Of a stretch of DNA of 64,000 nucleotides, positions 44,413 through 53,279 are shown in pieces. Location of the stretch: assembly GCF_000317895.1 (NCBI RefSeq), contig NC_019567.1, positions 1,984,001 to 2,048,000 of the forward strand. The letters run 5' to 3'. Numbering within the stretch: position 1 is the first letter of the stretch; each line of letters opens with the position of its first letter. The notes beneath the pieces were generated by a model, which ran no database searches, was not told where the DNA came from, and saw nothing but the letters and a program-made list of their open reading frames with translations. Both the position numbers and the translations under genes were made by a program. The DNA comes from Bdellovibrio bacteriovorus str. Tiberius. Lineage in GTDB: Bacteria; Bdellovibrionota; Bdellovibrionia; Bdellovibrionales; Bdellovibrionaceae.

Positions 44413-46722
44413 ATGGCCCACAAGACGTTTTTGACAGCCGAGCAGTTTCAACAGGCGCAGGAAATCCTGACTCCCCCTCTGATGACACCGGACGGGGATG
44501 TGCGCCAGGTGTTTTGTTTTTCCTCGGAAAGTCTGTCCCACTGGCTGGGCACTAAATTAGAAGAAATCCTGAAAGAAAATCCGCAGTGGCGCGACACCCA
44601 TCCCATCATGCTGGGGTCCTGGGCCCGTGGTGAGCTAAGTCCCAAATCCGATATCGACATCCTTTTTTGTGGTGATGAAGCGCAAGTTAAAGCCTTCACC
44701 GATCATCTGCACGAGCGCGGTTTAAAGCTTCGCTATCGCATGCCTTTGAATATGGAGGACTGGACCGAAGGGGTTGAAGCCTTCGACATTCTGGCGCTGT
44801 TAAAAGCAAAGCCTTTGACTGCTGAAGGGGCGCGCAAGCTGTTTGAGCAGCAAAAGAACATCTGGACCCGCAAAAAACACTTCCGTCGCATTCTGCTGAA
44901 AGCCATCAAAGATGAACGCAAGAACCGCGAAAAGCGTTTTGATTCCATCACCAATTATCTGGAGCCCAATATCAAGTTCGGCCCCGGGGGCTTGCGTGAT
45001 CTGGAGCAGGGGCTGCAGATCTATGAGCTGTTCGCGGAAAAATTCAACAATCCCGGCCACGCCCTGAATGTGCTTCAGTATTATCGCAGTTATTTCCTGA
45101 GCTTGCGGCAGAAGCTTCATCTGGACGGTCACGGGGACATTTTATCCAGCGCCGTGCAGTTTGATCTGGGAAAATGGATGGGCTTTAAGTCCCACAAGGA
45201 CTTCATGCGCAACTTGCAGCGCGGTCTTTCCCGGGTCAGCTTCTATTCGGACTGGATTGTTGAAGTTGCCGAAGCCTCTGAAAAAGATCTGCGCAAAATT
45301 GAAAGTGGCACTTTTAAAAAGTTCGAGGATTTTTTAACTGCGTTACATAAGAGTCCCCGCGTGCTGGTGCAAAAGAAAGTCCGCGAGAATCTGGATTCAC
45401 TCATTCCCGATAAGCTGGTGAAAACCATGGCCAAACGCCGCGGTAAAGCACTGGATGAAGTTTTGGAGGTGAAAGAATCCGACGAGTTTCTGGTCAGTGT
45501 GTTTCGTTCGCGCCTGATCGACAAACTGGTGCCGGAAGTGCGTCGCCTGGTGGGTTATGTTCAGCACGATCAATATCACAGATTCACTGCTGATTCCCAT
45601 ATCATGCAGGCGTGTCGTGAAGTAAAACGTATCTATAAAAAGCCCTCTGAACTGGGGCCGATGAAATTCATCAGCAAGGATCTGACCAGGGAAGACTGGA
45701 AGATTCTGACCTGGTCCTGTTTGTATCACGATCTTGCCAAGGGGCTGGAAAGCGCCGAGCATCACTCGGACCTGGGCGTGATGATTGTTGAAAGAGACTT
45801 CCGAAGCTATGGATTTTCAAAAGCGTTTACGGATGAAGTAAAGTGGATGGTGCAAAACCATCTGGAGCTTTCGCAAGCCGCCTTCCGCAAGAACCCGAAA
45901 GACCCCAAGGTCTGGCAGGAACTGCGGGAAAAAGGCATTTCCGATGCGCGCCTTTTAAGATTGGCGCTGTTCACGGCCATCGACATTCGGGCCACCAATC
46001 CCGAAGCGTGGAATGACTGGAAGGCGAAGCTTTTAAAGGACTTGGTCTTAAATCTTCAATCCAAACGTGCGCAGAACTATTTTGATTTCGAGTCGCTAAA
46101 GAAACGCAAGAAGTTGAATCTAAGTGCTGAAGTGGTGGAAGAGCTGGGCCTTCAGCTGCTTGAAAGTGTTTCTTTAACAGATCTGGTGGACGACTTGAAG
46201 AAAGCTGAAACCAGCGAGGTCTCGTTAAAACCACGCATGCTGAAAACGCGCAAGGGCGAGTTGTGGATCCGCTTCCATGACAAGAAAGACCGTCGCGGTC
46301 TTTTGAGTGACTATGTAGGCCAGTTGTATTCATTGGGTCTGGGGATTCGTCATGCCTCCATTCATACGCTGCCCAAGGTCGGTGTCTATGACTGGTTCCA
46401 GGTGACCAGTTCCCGCAATCTGACAGCATTGTCCAAAATGATCGAAAATGCGTCGGTGCAAAGCAAGCCCGTGCCGGCGGTGAAGTTTGATACGATTCAG
46501 ATCGTCAGTGCGGATGACAAGGAATGGGTGGTCAGCTTTAAAGGAGCCGATCAGCCGGGGTTGCTCGCGTCTGCTGCCAAAGCCCTGAGTGATGCGGGGA
46601 TGAGTATCAAGTCCGCCCGCGTGCATACGTGGGGGCGTCAGGTGGATGATATTTTTGTTGTGAAGCCGTCAGGCGATGCCCAGGAACTGGTGAAAAGTCT
46701 TTCGGAAAAGCTCGGATCTTAG
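44413..46722 (+). CDS. glnD: PII uridylyltransferase / uridylyl-removing enzyme
   Basis: This is 769 residues, somewhat short of E. coli GlnD (~890). Domains in order: nucleotidyltransferase with GSWARGELSPKSDIDIL (68-84; Asp80 and Asp82), a helical domain, HD domain with YHDLAKG (H439, D440) and EHHSDLG, and two ACT domains (~615-690 and ~697-769). It reports glutamine level by adding or removing UMP on PII. No glnB or amtB nearby. AAAGTC-AGAG-GACTTT (44397-44412) forms a small hairpin over its ribosome site. Confidence 0.93.
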   Translation: MAHKTFLTAEQFQQAQEILTPPLMTPDGDVRQVFCFSSESLSHWLGTKLEEILKENPQWRDTHPIMLGSWARGELSPKSDIDILFCGDEAQVKAFTDHLHERGLKLRYRMPLNMEDWTEGVEAFDILALLKAKPLTAEGARKLFEQQKNIWTRKKHFRRILLKAIKDERKNREKRFDSITNYLEPNIKFGPGGLRDLEQGLQIYELFAEKFNNPGHALNVLQYYRSYFLSLRQKLHLDGHGDILSSAVQFDLGKWMGFKSHKDFMRNLQRGLSRVSFYSDWIVEVAEASEKDLRKIESGTFKKFEDFLTALHKSPRVLVQKKVRENLDSLIPDKLVKTMAKRRGKALDEVLEVKESDEFLVSVFRSRLIDKLVPEVRRLVGYVQHDQYHRFTADSHIMQACREVKRIYKKPSELGPMKFISKDLTREDWKILTWSCLYHDLAKGLESAEHHSDLGVMIVERDFRSYGFSKAFTDEVKWMVQNHLELSQAAFRKNPKDPKVWQELREKGISDARLLRLALFTAIDIRATNPEAWNDWKAKLLKDLVLNLQSKRAQNYFDFESLKKRKKLNLSAEVVEELGLQLLESVSLTDLVDDLKKAETSEVSLKPRMLKTRKGELWIRFHDKKDRRGLLSDYVGQLYSLGLGIRHASIHTLPKVGVYDWFQVTSSRNLTALSKMIENASVQSKPVPAVKFDTIQIVSADDKEWVVSFKGADQPGLLASAAKALSDAGMSIKSARVHTWGRQVDDIFVVKPSGDAQELVKSLSEKLGS

Positions 46723-46739
46723 TAGCCCCTAAAAACAAA

Positions 46740-46760
46740 AAGAGCCCTCTTGGGGCTCTT
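46740..46760. terminator. intrinsic terminator between convergent genes
   Basis: AAGAGCCC-TCTTG-GGGCTCTT. The A-rich bases on its left give a T run on the minus strand, so it best terminates the small minus-strand gene and may also stop glnD transcripts. Confidence 0.7.
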
Positions 46761-46777
46761 CTAATTTCAACTAGAGA

Positions 46778-46972
46778 CTAGTTGTTTTTCTTTTTTGCCG
46801 CACCAGTGATGCCAGTGTGGTTTCTCCAGTTGTACTCTGGATCTGTTTTGGTGCGATTGTGCCAAGCTTCCCATTTTTTCTTAGGAAGTTTGTGAGAGAC
46901 CTGACCCTTTTCATCAAAGATGTCTGGATCTTTACCTACCAAAAATTGACCGATGGACTTCAGAATACCCAT
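46778..46972 (-). CDS. small basic protein, 64 aa
   Basis: It starts at an ATG with GAGG 6 bases upstream. The product begins with a hydrophobic turn (GILKSIGQFLVGKDP) and is basic with a conserved-looking centre KLPKKKWEAWHNRTK and an Asn/Lys-rich tail. No cysteine or signal peptide. I recognise no family; the good ribosome site and following terminator support it as a gene. Confidence 0.6.
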   Translation of the reverse strand: MGILKSIGQFLVGKDPDIFDEKGQVSHKLPKKKWEAWHNRTKTDPEYNWRNHTGITGAAKKKNN

Positions 46973-47055
46973 TTATAACCTCATTGAATTGCTATCCCAA
47001 TATAAGCGAGCAAGGGGGCTCGAGCAAGATAGCAGGTTCATGAGTGCGGCGCGTC

Positions 47056-47319
47056 TTAGGAGCGTGGGTTGGCGCAAACGTCGATGATATCCAAACCGCG
47101 GTCTTCTGAAACTCTGCCAGCACCTTTGTAGAAGCTGAAGCACTGTTGGGCTGCTTGTTCGTAAGCTTCTTCGTAGCTGCCTGCGGATTTTTTAAGTTCC
47201 AGAGTCTGGCCGGAAAGTTTGTATTTAAACGTGTATTCTTTGGAAGCGGCATCGCGGCTGCTCCATGCGAAGGAAGTGCAAGAGAAAGCCAGGATTGCGA
47301 TAGTGATGAATGTTTTCAT
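47056..47319 (-). CDS. small secreted protein, 87 aa
   Basis: From ATG 47319 (AGGGGGA upstream) the product has a signal peptide (MKTFITIAILAFSCTSFAW). The mature ~68 residues contain two cysteines (QQCF and DVCA), likely one disulfide, and a lysine-rich first half (SKEYTFKYKL). Unknown family. It faces the plus-strand gene at 47560 across a 240-base region. Confidence 0.65.
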   Translation of the reverse strand: MKTFITIAILAFSCTSFAWSSRDAASKEYTFKYKLSGQTLELKKSAGSYEEAYEQAAQQCFSFYKGAGRVSEDRGLDIIDVCANPRS

Positions 47320-47404
47320 AAGTCCCCCTTGGTCAGGTTTCATGTTCTTGCTTTTACATAGAGCAAGGGGTGCGCCATAAAGACGGCGGCTATGCCCTAA
47401 AAAT

Positions 47405-47432
47405 ACCTCGTAACATATTGTAATAACGAGGT
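47405..47432. promoter_or_regulatory. inverted repeat in divergent promoter region
   Basis: ACCTCGT (47405-47411) and ACGAGGT (47426-47432) flank 14 AT-rich bases. The repeat lies between the minus-strand gene starting at 47319 and the plus-strand gene at 47560, so it could be an operator for either. Confidence 0.35.
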
Positions 47433-47559
47433 TATTTCATCTCATAGTGAGGCGTCTCAAAGGGGTATGCAGGAACTAGTCAGGTGACATGTTAGGGAAT
47501 GCGGTTGATAAACTTTTGGACACTGCTAAGCTTTCATAAAAACCAACAAGGACATTTCT

Positions 47560-48030
47560 ATGAGAGTTTTTCTTTTTGCTCTTTTGCTTCTGACGGCGAC
47601 GACTTCTCAGGCCGGAACCCGAGGTCAGTTCTTGGGAATGCAGCTGATCGTGAATATCGCATCGGTCATGTACGACGGCTCCAACGACAGTTCCCCGCAC
47701 GTGCTTTTTGAGGCCATGAACAGGCCGGAGCAGGATTCTATGGTGGGACGGGGAAAAGTGCTGGAAGCGCCTCAGAAAGTGCTTAATTTCATCTGCGCTC
47801 GTAAAGGTGAAAACAACTATCATTGTGCCATCTACATCCATCAGTCGCCTTTGGCGCGTATTGGTCCGGGGATGGCGCATTTCGAGGCTCGGGGGGCTGA
47901 GGCTCGCGCCCTGTTTGAGCAGTTCCACACCCAGGACAATCGCTTTTCCTTCCGCGATGGTGATGGGCTGTTCCTGATTGAGGCCACGCCAGAGCGATTT
48001 GTGATGAAATTCAACTCGAACGGCGTTTAG
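47560..48030 (+). CDS. secreted protein of unknown function, 156 aa
   Basis: AAGGAC precedes the ATG. A signal peptide (MRVFLFALLLLTATTSQA) is followed by a mature domain with GQFLGMQLIVNIASVMYDGS and two cysteines (FICA, YHCA). The C-terminus ends in strand-like FLIEATPERFVMKFNS. No family recognised. It does not appear coupled to the APP1-like gene 100 bases on. Confidence 0.65.
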   Translation: MRVFLFALLLLTATTSQAGTRGQFLGMQLIVNIASVMYDGSNDSSPHVLFEAMNRPEQDSMVGRGKVLEAPQKVLNFICARKGENNYHCAIYIHQSPLARIGPGMAHFEARGAEARALFEQFHTQDNRFSFRDGDGLFLIEATPERFVMKFNSNGV

Positions 48031-48129
48031 TTTCGCGCCATTTCCTGTAATTACTTTGCCCCCGAAAAAGGCCCTTTGAGTGAGGGCCTTTTCTGTTATA
48101 GAACCTTCGCTAGTCGGAGGTTTAACCAA

Positions 48130-48936
48130 ATGAAAACATGGATTGCTTTTATTTTGCTGTTTGTGGGCTTGTCAGCCCAGGCGCGCACTCTTTTGGTCAG
48201 CGATGTCGATGACACGATCAAGCTGGCCCACATCAAAGATTTGTCTGAGGCCGCCCGATACGCTTTTGACTCCAGAAGCCGTTTTGCCGGGATGAGCGAA
48301 TTGTATCACCTGATCGCCAAAGATCAGCCAGATCTTGAGATCGTCTATCTTTCCCGTGCTCCGGACTGGTTTATGGGGCGCACCCACAGAAAGTTCCTGG
48401 AAAACGGAAACTTCCCGGATGGCGAATATATCAACCGCACCAATTATGATTCTGACGTTCACAAAATCTACACCTTAAGAGAAGTCATGGCGAAAGTCCG
48501 TCCGGATAAAGTCATCTTTGTTGGCGACAACGGCGAGCAGGATCCAGAGATCTACAAACAGATTTCCGAAGAATTCGCCGGTCGTGGTGTTGAGTTTCAT
48601 CAGTTCATCCGCGTGGTTTATCCCAAGACCAGCATTTTACTGGTCTTGCCGGAAATGATGCTGGAAGGGCAGACAGGATTTGTGACTCCGGTGGAGGTGG
48701 CACTGGATCTGGAAAAAGCCGGCATTCTGAAGTCTTCTTCCGTGCAAAACCTGATCAAGACCGTGTTGCCGAAAATTCTGGATGAGCCCAGTTACACCGC
48801 CGAAGGCGAAGTGGCCTTCCCGTATTTTGTGAACTGCCGTGATATGGTGTGGAAGTGGGATGCGGCCATCCCGCGCTTTGACGGAGTGAAAAGCGTCAAA
48901 GACCGTATCGTGAACCGTTGCAAGCTTCGCCCTTAG
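48130..48936 (+). CDS. secreted APP1-like (DUF2183) phosphatidate-phosphatase-family protein
   Basis: From ATG 48130 (GGAGG upstream) it has 268 residues with a signal peptide (WIAFILLFVGLSAQA). The HAD-like catalytic motif DVDDTIK directly follows the signal, then IVYLSRAPDW and a later FVGDNGEQDPEIY acidic motif, as in the Pah1/APP1 phosphatase branch. Yeast APP1 hydrolyses phosphatidate; here the location is periplasmic or beyond. Substrate not proven. The next gene starts 7 bases after its stop. Confidence 0.8.
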   Translation: MKTWIAFILLFVGLSAQARTLLVSDVDDTIKLAHIKDLSEAARYAFDSRSRFAGMSELYHLIAKDQPDLEIVYLSRAPDWFMGRTHRKFLENGNFPDGEYINRTNYDSDVHKIYTLREVMAKVRPDKVIFVGDNGEQDPEIYKQISEEFAGRGVEFHQFIRVVYPKTSILLVLPEMMLEGQTGFVTPVEVALDLEKAGILKSSSVQNLIKTVLPKILDEPSYTAEGEVAFPYFVNCRDMVWKWDAAIPRFDGVKSVKDRIVNRCKLRP

Positions 48937-48943
48937 GATAAAG

Positions 48944-49756
48944 ATGTTATTAAAGTACCAGCTTCCCCGCATTTATGAAAACATCCTGCCGCGTGAAATT
49001 TTGCAATTCGCACCGGAAGAAAAAAAGGCCACCTGTGATGCCTGTGCGATGTCACGTCCACAGAACAAGGCCAAGATTCATTATCGCGCGGATCTGAAGT
49101 GCTGCACCTTCCATCCTTTTTTGGCGAACTATATGGTGGGGGCCACGTTCCTGGACAGTACTGCCACGGAAGCTCATCGCATCTTCCGCGACAAAATTGA
49201 GCGTCGTGAATACGCACTTCCCATTGGTTTGGTCGCGCCGGTGAAATACCAGGTCCAGTTCAACAATCGCGAAGAAGGCGACTTCGGTCAGCGCGAGGAC
49301 TGGCTGTGCCCGTACTTCAATAAAGAAAGCCAGAACTGCAATGTGTGGCGCAACCGCGGTGTGGTCTGCACGACGTTCTTCTGCAAAAGCTCTTATGGCA
49401 AGACGGGCTTAAAATTCTGGGAAAAGTTCAGTAATTATCTCTGGTATGTCGAGCTGGCCCTTTTGGAAGAGGCCTTGGCGATGCTGGATTTTTCCCCGCG
49501 CCAGGTGATGACTTTGTTGGACTATCACAATCGATTTGACGGCACAGCGGCCGAAAAAAAGTCCTGGGTGATCCCGGAAAAGCTCTCTCGCGAGCTGTGG
49601 AACGGGTATTATGATGATCAAGAGGGCTTTTTCAAAAAGAGCTTTGAGATTGTGGCCAATTTGGATAAAAGTGCCTTCCATGAATTGATCGGTGAGCAGG
49701 GGCAGTCTCTGGAAGAAGAGCTATTCACCATACTTCCCAAACTGAAAAGTGAATAA
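48944..49756 (+). CDS. cysteine-rich YkgJ-like protein (putative metal binding)
   Basis: The 270-residue cytosolic protein has clustered cysteines: CDAC (31-34), KCC (53-54), WLCPYF, QNCNVW, VVCTTFFC. The CP-x(n)-C-x3-R-x4-C pattern resembles the YkgJ zinc/iron-chelating domain. The second half is helical with several tryptophans. Proposed roles in this family are oxidase-like or Fe-S related, unproven. It lies between the APP1-like gene and sufE, closely spaced. Confidence 0.6.
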   Translation: MLLKYQLPRIYENILPREILQFAPEEKKATCDACAMSRPQNKAKIHYRADLKCCTFHPFLANYMVGATFLDSTATEAHRIFRDKIERREYALPIGLVAPVKYQVQFNNREEGDFGQREDWLCPYFNKESQNCNVWRNRGVVCTTFFCKSSYGKTGLKFWEKFSNYLWYVELALLEEALAMLDFSPRQVMTLLDYHNRFDGTAAEKKSWVIPEKLSRELWNGYYDDQEGFFKKSFEIVANLDKSAFHELIGEQGQSLEEELFTILPKLKSE

Positions 49757-49770
49757 GCAGGGTGAGATAT

Positions 49771-50205
49771 ATGACTATTCAAGAAAAACAAAACAAGGTT
49801 ATCCAGGACTTCTCCGCACTTGCGCAGTGGGAAGACCGCTATAAGAAAATCATCGACATGGGTAAGGCTTTGCCGGAAATGCCCGAGTCTTTGAAGACCG
49901 AGCAGAACGTGGTGAAGGGTTGCCAGTCTCAAGTCTGGTTGTCGGCTTCGTTGAATGATCAAGGGCAGGTTCACCTTCAGGGTGACAGTGATGCTTTGAT
50001 TGTGAAGGGCTTGGTTGGTTTGCTGTTGAATGTTTATTCCGGATCAACTCCGGCAGAGATTTTGGCGACTCCGCCAGAGTTTTTAAAAGCTTTGGGGTTT
50101 GAAGGAAACTTGTCGCCGAGTCGTGCAAATGGTCTTCACTCGATGCTGAAGCAGATTAAGCTTTATGCGACGGCATTCGATTATTTGTTAAAAACTAAAA
50201 AGTAG
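49771..50205 (+). CDS. sufE: SufE-family sulfur acceptor
   Basis: From ATG 49771 (AGGGTGAG upstream) it has 144 residues. The acceptor cysteine lies in VVKGCQSQVWL, and RYKKIIDMGKALPEMPE is the usual N-terminal motif; LSPSRANGLHSML completes the signature. SufE takes sulfur from SufS and passes it to the SufBCD scaffold. No suf genes are adjacent, so it is an orphan copy here. Confidence 0.92.
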   Translation: MTIQEKQNKVIQDFSALAQWEDRYKKIIDMGKALPEMPESLKTEQNVVKGCQSQVWLSASLNDQGQVHLQGDSDALIVKGLVGLLLNVYSGSTPAEILATPPEFLKALGFEGNLSPSRANGLHSMLKQIKLYATAFDYLLKTKK

Positions 50206-50276
50206 TTGTCTTTCCCTGTCACATTACACAAACTTGTAATGGTGGATGTTCATGATGAGCGTCCAGAGGGGACAAA

Positions 50277-51146
50277 GTGAAAAGGAATTCATTCGTCGCG
50301 GCCGTCAGTGTCGCGGTTGCAGCAACGTTCTCAGTCGGTTTTGTTAATATCACTCCAAAAGTTATTTATGGCGAAGACAAACGTGTGGACGTGTACCAGG
50401 TCCAGCGCTCTGACATTCGCGAAATTGCCGATTCCACCGTGGCTTTGATTCCGTCCCGCTCTGTGGTTCGTGATGCCCAAGGCAACTTCAAAATCAACAC
50501 GACAACTTATGGTCACGAATTGGATCTTTGCAAATCCGAGCCATTCTTTGATCAGCCGACAGCAGCGAACTGCTCTGGCTCTTTGGTTGGTGAGGATTTG
50601 ATTGCAACGGCTGGTCACTGCATCAGCACTAAAGATTGCGGCACTTACAGTTTTGTCTTCGGCTTCCGTATGCTGGATGCGAAAACAGCTCCACAGACGA
50701 TTTCTGCTGACGATGTTTACACCTGCAAAGAAATCGTGGCGCGCGAATACACATCCGCTCAGGATTACGCATTGGTTCGTTTGGACAGACCGGTTCGTGG
50801 TCATCGCGTATTGGCGATCCAATCGACTCCAGTACAGCCAGGTGATGATATCTACGTTGTCGGTCATCCATCGGGTTTGCCAACCAAGATCGCTGATGGT
50901 GCGAAAGTGCGTTCTCAAAAGAACGGCTACTTCGTGACTAATTTGGATACATATGGCGGCAACTCGGGTTCTGCAGTATTTAATGCCCGCACGAATGAAA
51001 TCGTGGGTATCCTTGTTCGTGGTGCTCAGGATTTTGCCTATGACCGTGCAAATCAGTGTACGATCAGCAACCGTTGCACTGATGAAGGCTGTCGTGGCGA
51101 AGATGTGACGAACATTTCTTTCATCTCTCAGGCTTTGAAACAGTAA
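50277..51146 (+). CDS. secreted trypsin-like serine protease (GTG start)
   Basis: The GTG at 50277 has AGAGGGGAC upstream. It has 289 residues with a signal peptide (NSFVAAVSVAVAATFSVGF). The S1 triad is His114 (ATAGHC), Asp163 (DYALVRL) and Ser230 (YGGNSGSAVF). Seven or more cysteines in the mature part suggest several disulfides. GGNSGSA rather than GDSGGP fits the V8/glutamyl-endopeptidase-like side of the family. It is probably exported to act on external protein. A strong terminator follows. Confidence 0.9.
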   Translation: MKRNSFVAAVSVAVAATFSVGFVNITPKVIYGEDKRVDVYQVQRSDIREIADSTVALIPSRSVVRDAQGNFKINTTTYGHELDLCKSEPFFDQPTAANCSGSLVGEDLIATAGHCISTKDCGTYSFVFGFRMLDAKTAPQTISADDVYTCKEIVAREYTSAQDYALVRLDRPVRGHRVLAIQSTPVQPGDDIYVVGHPSGLPTKIADGAKVRSQKNGYFVTNLDTYGGNSGSAVFNARTNEIVGILVRGAQDFAYDRANQCTISNRCTDEGCRGEDVTNISFISQALKQ

Positions 51147-51170
51147 AAGATTTTAAAATTTAAAAACGAA

Positions 51171-51206
51171 AAACCCACAGCTTCCTCCGAGTTGTGGGTT
51201 TTTTGT
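51171..51206 (+). terminator. intrinsic terminator after the protease gene
   Basis: AAACCCACA (51171-51179) pairs with TGTGGGTTT (51193-51201), followed by a T-rich run. Confidence 0.85.
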
Positions 51207-51221
51207 TTTTTCAGGACCGCG

Positions 51222-51539
51222 CTACTGATATCTCAGAGGGCGGCCTGGTTCAGCCGGATCCGCGGGTCTGATAGGCTGAGCTTTAATAGCTCCTTCAGCA
51301 GGGCAGTCGCGGGTCGTGCTTTCGAGTCGGGCCATATCACCCAGTTTATCCCGATGAGCTTCCCCCGCACACGGCAGGAGAGGGGATTCTTTCTGAGTAC
51401 TGGCCGGTTTACGTTTCAGTTCTTCACTTGTCTCTGTGGCACTGGACGCGTTTTTATCAGAAGTCATGCGTTCCGGAGCCCCTTTGACAAATTGAGGAAC
51501 GATCATCAGAAGAGCCGTTAGCCACAGGGCAAATTTCAT
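51222..51539 (-). CDS. small secreted protein, 105 aa
   Basis: From ATG 51539 (GGAGG upstream) a signal peptide (MKFALWLTALLMIVPQFVKG) precedes a low-complexity polar stretch (SDKNASSATETSEELKRK) and a Pro-rich tail (IRPADPAEPGRPLRYQ). Two cysteines. Probably disordered; unknown family. No partner gene. Confidence 0.6.
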   Translation of the reverse strand: MKFALWLTALLMIVPQFVKGAPERMTSDKNASSATETSEELKRKPASTQKESPLLPCAGEAHRDKLGDMARLESTTRDCPAEGAIKAQPIRPADPAEPGRPLRYQ

Positions 51540-51660
51540 AACGACCTCCTTTGCACCTTTATTATAGCGCACTGGGAACGATGCCGCTTTTCAAGTGGAA
51601 GAGGGTTGCTGCGAGGTTTGAAACTGCCAAAAGACAGGCTTTGTTTGCGCCGTTGGTCGG

Positions 51661-51695
51661 GTAAAAAAAAGGGGAGGTCTTTAAACCTCCCCTTT
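51661..51695 (-). terminator. intrinsic terminator of the yebC gene
   Basis: AAAGGGGAGGT-CTTTA-ACCTCCCCTTT; on the minus strand it is followed by a run of eight T. It lies just past the YebC stop. Confidence 0.85.
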
Positions 51696-51706
51696 GGGAA
51701 TGCCTG

Positions 51707-52405
51707 TTAAATTGTTGCGTGAACGCGGTGAGTGTCGTCCATATCGTCAAGATAGTTCAGGAACTCTGCGACGTCTTTTCTTTGTTCGTCAGAAAGTTCC
51801 GTGATGTTCTTGGCTTTGTAAGACAGCTCCCCTTTGGTGATTTTCCAACCACGGGAAGTCAGTGCTTCACGAACCGCATCCAGATCGTCAGCGGCAGTGA
51901 AGAACTCATAAGTGCCTTCGTCAGCAGAAACTTCATTGGCGCCAGCTTCGATGGCTTCTTCATCCGGATCAAACGATCCGTCCTTAGTGCCTTCAATCAG
52001 GCCCACGCGATCAAACATCCATGCAACAGAGCCGGTTTCACCCATGCTCCCTTCGTGGGATTTGAAGGCGTGACGCATGTCCGGAGCCGTTCTGTGTTTG
52101 TTGTCCGTTTGGCACTCTACGATGACACCAACTCCATGAGGGCCATAGCCTTCATAGGTCAGCTCTTCGATCACCTTGCCGTCATCCAGAAGACCCGCAC
52201 CTTTTTTGATGGCGCGTTCGATAGTGTCATTCGGGCAGGAAACTTTTTTAGCTGCATCCACAGCCAGACGAAGACGGGCATTGGCATTGGGATCAGGGCC
52301 ACCAGCTTTTGCAGCAACGGCAATCTCGCGCGCAAGTTTGGTGAATATTTGGCCTTTTTGTTGAGCTTTCTCAACTTTACCGGCGGTTTTCCATGATTTA
52401 CCCAT
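51707..52405 (-). CDS. YebC/PmpR-family regulator
   Basis: This is 232 residues. MGKSWKTAGKVEKAQQKG is close to the family start (GHSKW...), then KLAREIAVAAKAGGPDPNANARLR and NDTIERAIKKGAG, both strong hallmarks, and EGYGPHGVGVIVEC. YebC proteins bind DNA as regulators, and some act at the ribosome on polyproline stalls; which applies here is open. AAGGAGATAT precedes the ATG. Confidence 0.92.
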   Translation of the reverse strand: MGKSWKTAGKVEKAQQKGQIFTKLAREIAVAAKAGGPDPNANARLRLAVDAAKKVSCPNDTIERAIKKGAGLLDDGKVIEELTYEGYGPHGVGVIVECQTDNKHRTAPDMRHAFKSHEGSMGETGSVAWMFDRVGLIEGTKDGSFDPDEEAIEAGANEVSADEGTYEFFTAADDLDAVREALTSRGWKITKGELSYKAKNITELSDEQRKDVAEFLNYLDDMDDTHRVHATI

Positions 52406-52487
52406 ATATCTCCTTCTTAGGCTTGGGACTTATTGCACCAAATCAGGAAATATTTGGCAAGAAAGGGAGCGGGATGTAAAAGGGGCT

Positions 52488-53279
52488 ATGTTCAGTTTTT
52501 TGGTCCCTGATGTGTGGGAAAAAATAGACAATATCGAAAAATCCTGTGAGGAAGCATTTAAACTCACTCAACCCTGGACTCAGATGCCTGAAGATCCGGC
52601 AAGGGACGTCCTTTTGCTGCATCCAAAGCTTCACCCCCCGAAAAAGGGCTTTTCTTCTGCTGAAGGGCAGGCCCGCATGCTGCACGACCTGGCCAATATC
52701 GAACTTCAGGCCATGGAGCTGGGTGTAAGAACCCTGACCGAGTTCCCGGACGCCCCCCAGGGCTTCAAAGAAGAGCTGGTGGCCATCACCATCAATGAAT
52801 CCGAACATCTGCGCATGTGCCTGGAGGGTATTGAATCCCTGGGGTTTAAATGGGGCGATTGGCCGGTGCACTCCGCACTTTGGCGTGCGGTCGGTGCTGA
52901 AGACACCTTGTTGGATCGTATCCTGATCGTGCATCGTTATCTTGAAGGCAGCGGCCTGGATGCCGGGGATACTTTGATCCGCCGTCTGGAAGGCCTGGGG
53001 TCGAATGGCCCGATTCAAAAGATCGTAAAACAGATCAATCACGACGAAATTGGCCATGTTAATTTTGGTTCTGAATGGTACCGCGAAATCTGCCGTCAGG
53101 AAAAGATGGATGCCGGCGAGGACTTCTTTAAGCGCATGGCGGATTTGCGTCTGCGTTTGCCCAAGCGAATTGAGCCGGTGAACCGCGTTTTACGCTCCAA
53201 GGCCGGTTTCACGGATGAAGAGATTCAGTATTTTGAAAACCTGCGCCTTGATTTCATGAACAAGGACAAAAAGCCCTAA
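52488..53279 (+). CDS. DUF455 ferritin-like protein
   Basis: This is 263 residues. HDLANIELQAMELG, ITINESEHLRMC and QINHDEIGHVNFG supply paired Glu/His ligands typical of a ferritin-like di-iron four-helix bundle as in DUF455 (related to MiaE-like oxygenases). No signal peptide. The biochemical role is not known. It converges on the LpxR-like gene with a 4-base overlap. The start has only GGGGCT upstream. Confidence 0.75.
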   Translation: MFSFLVPDVWEKIDNIEKSCEEAFKLTQPWTQMPEDPARDVLLLHPKLHPPKKGFSSAEGQARMLHDLANIELQAMELGVRTLTEFPDAPQGFKEELVAITINESEHLRMCLEGIESLGFKWGDWPVHSALWRAVGAEDTLLDRILIVHRYLEGSGLDAGDTLIRRLEGLGSNGPIQKIVKQINHDEIGHVNFGSEWYREICRQEKMDAGEDFFKRMADLRLRLPKRIEPVNRVLRSKAGFTDEEIQYFENLRLDFMNKDKKP

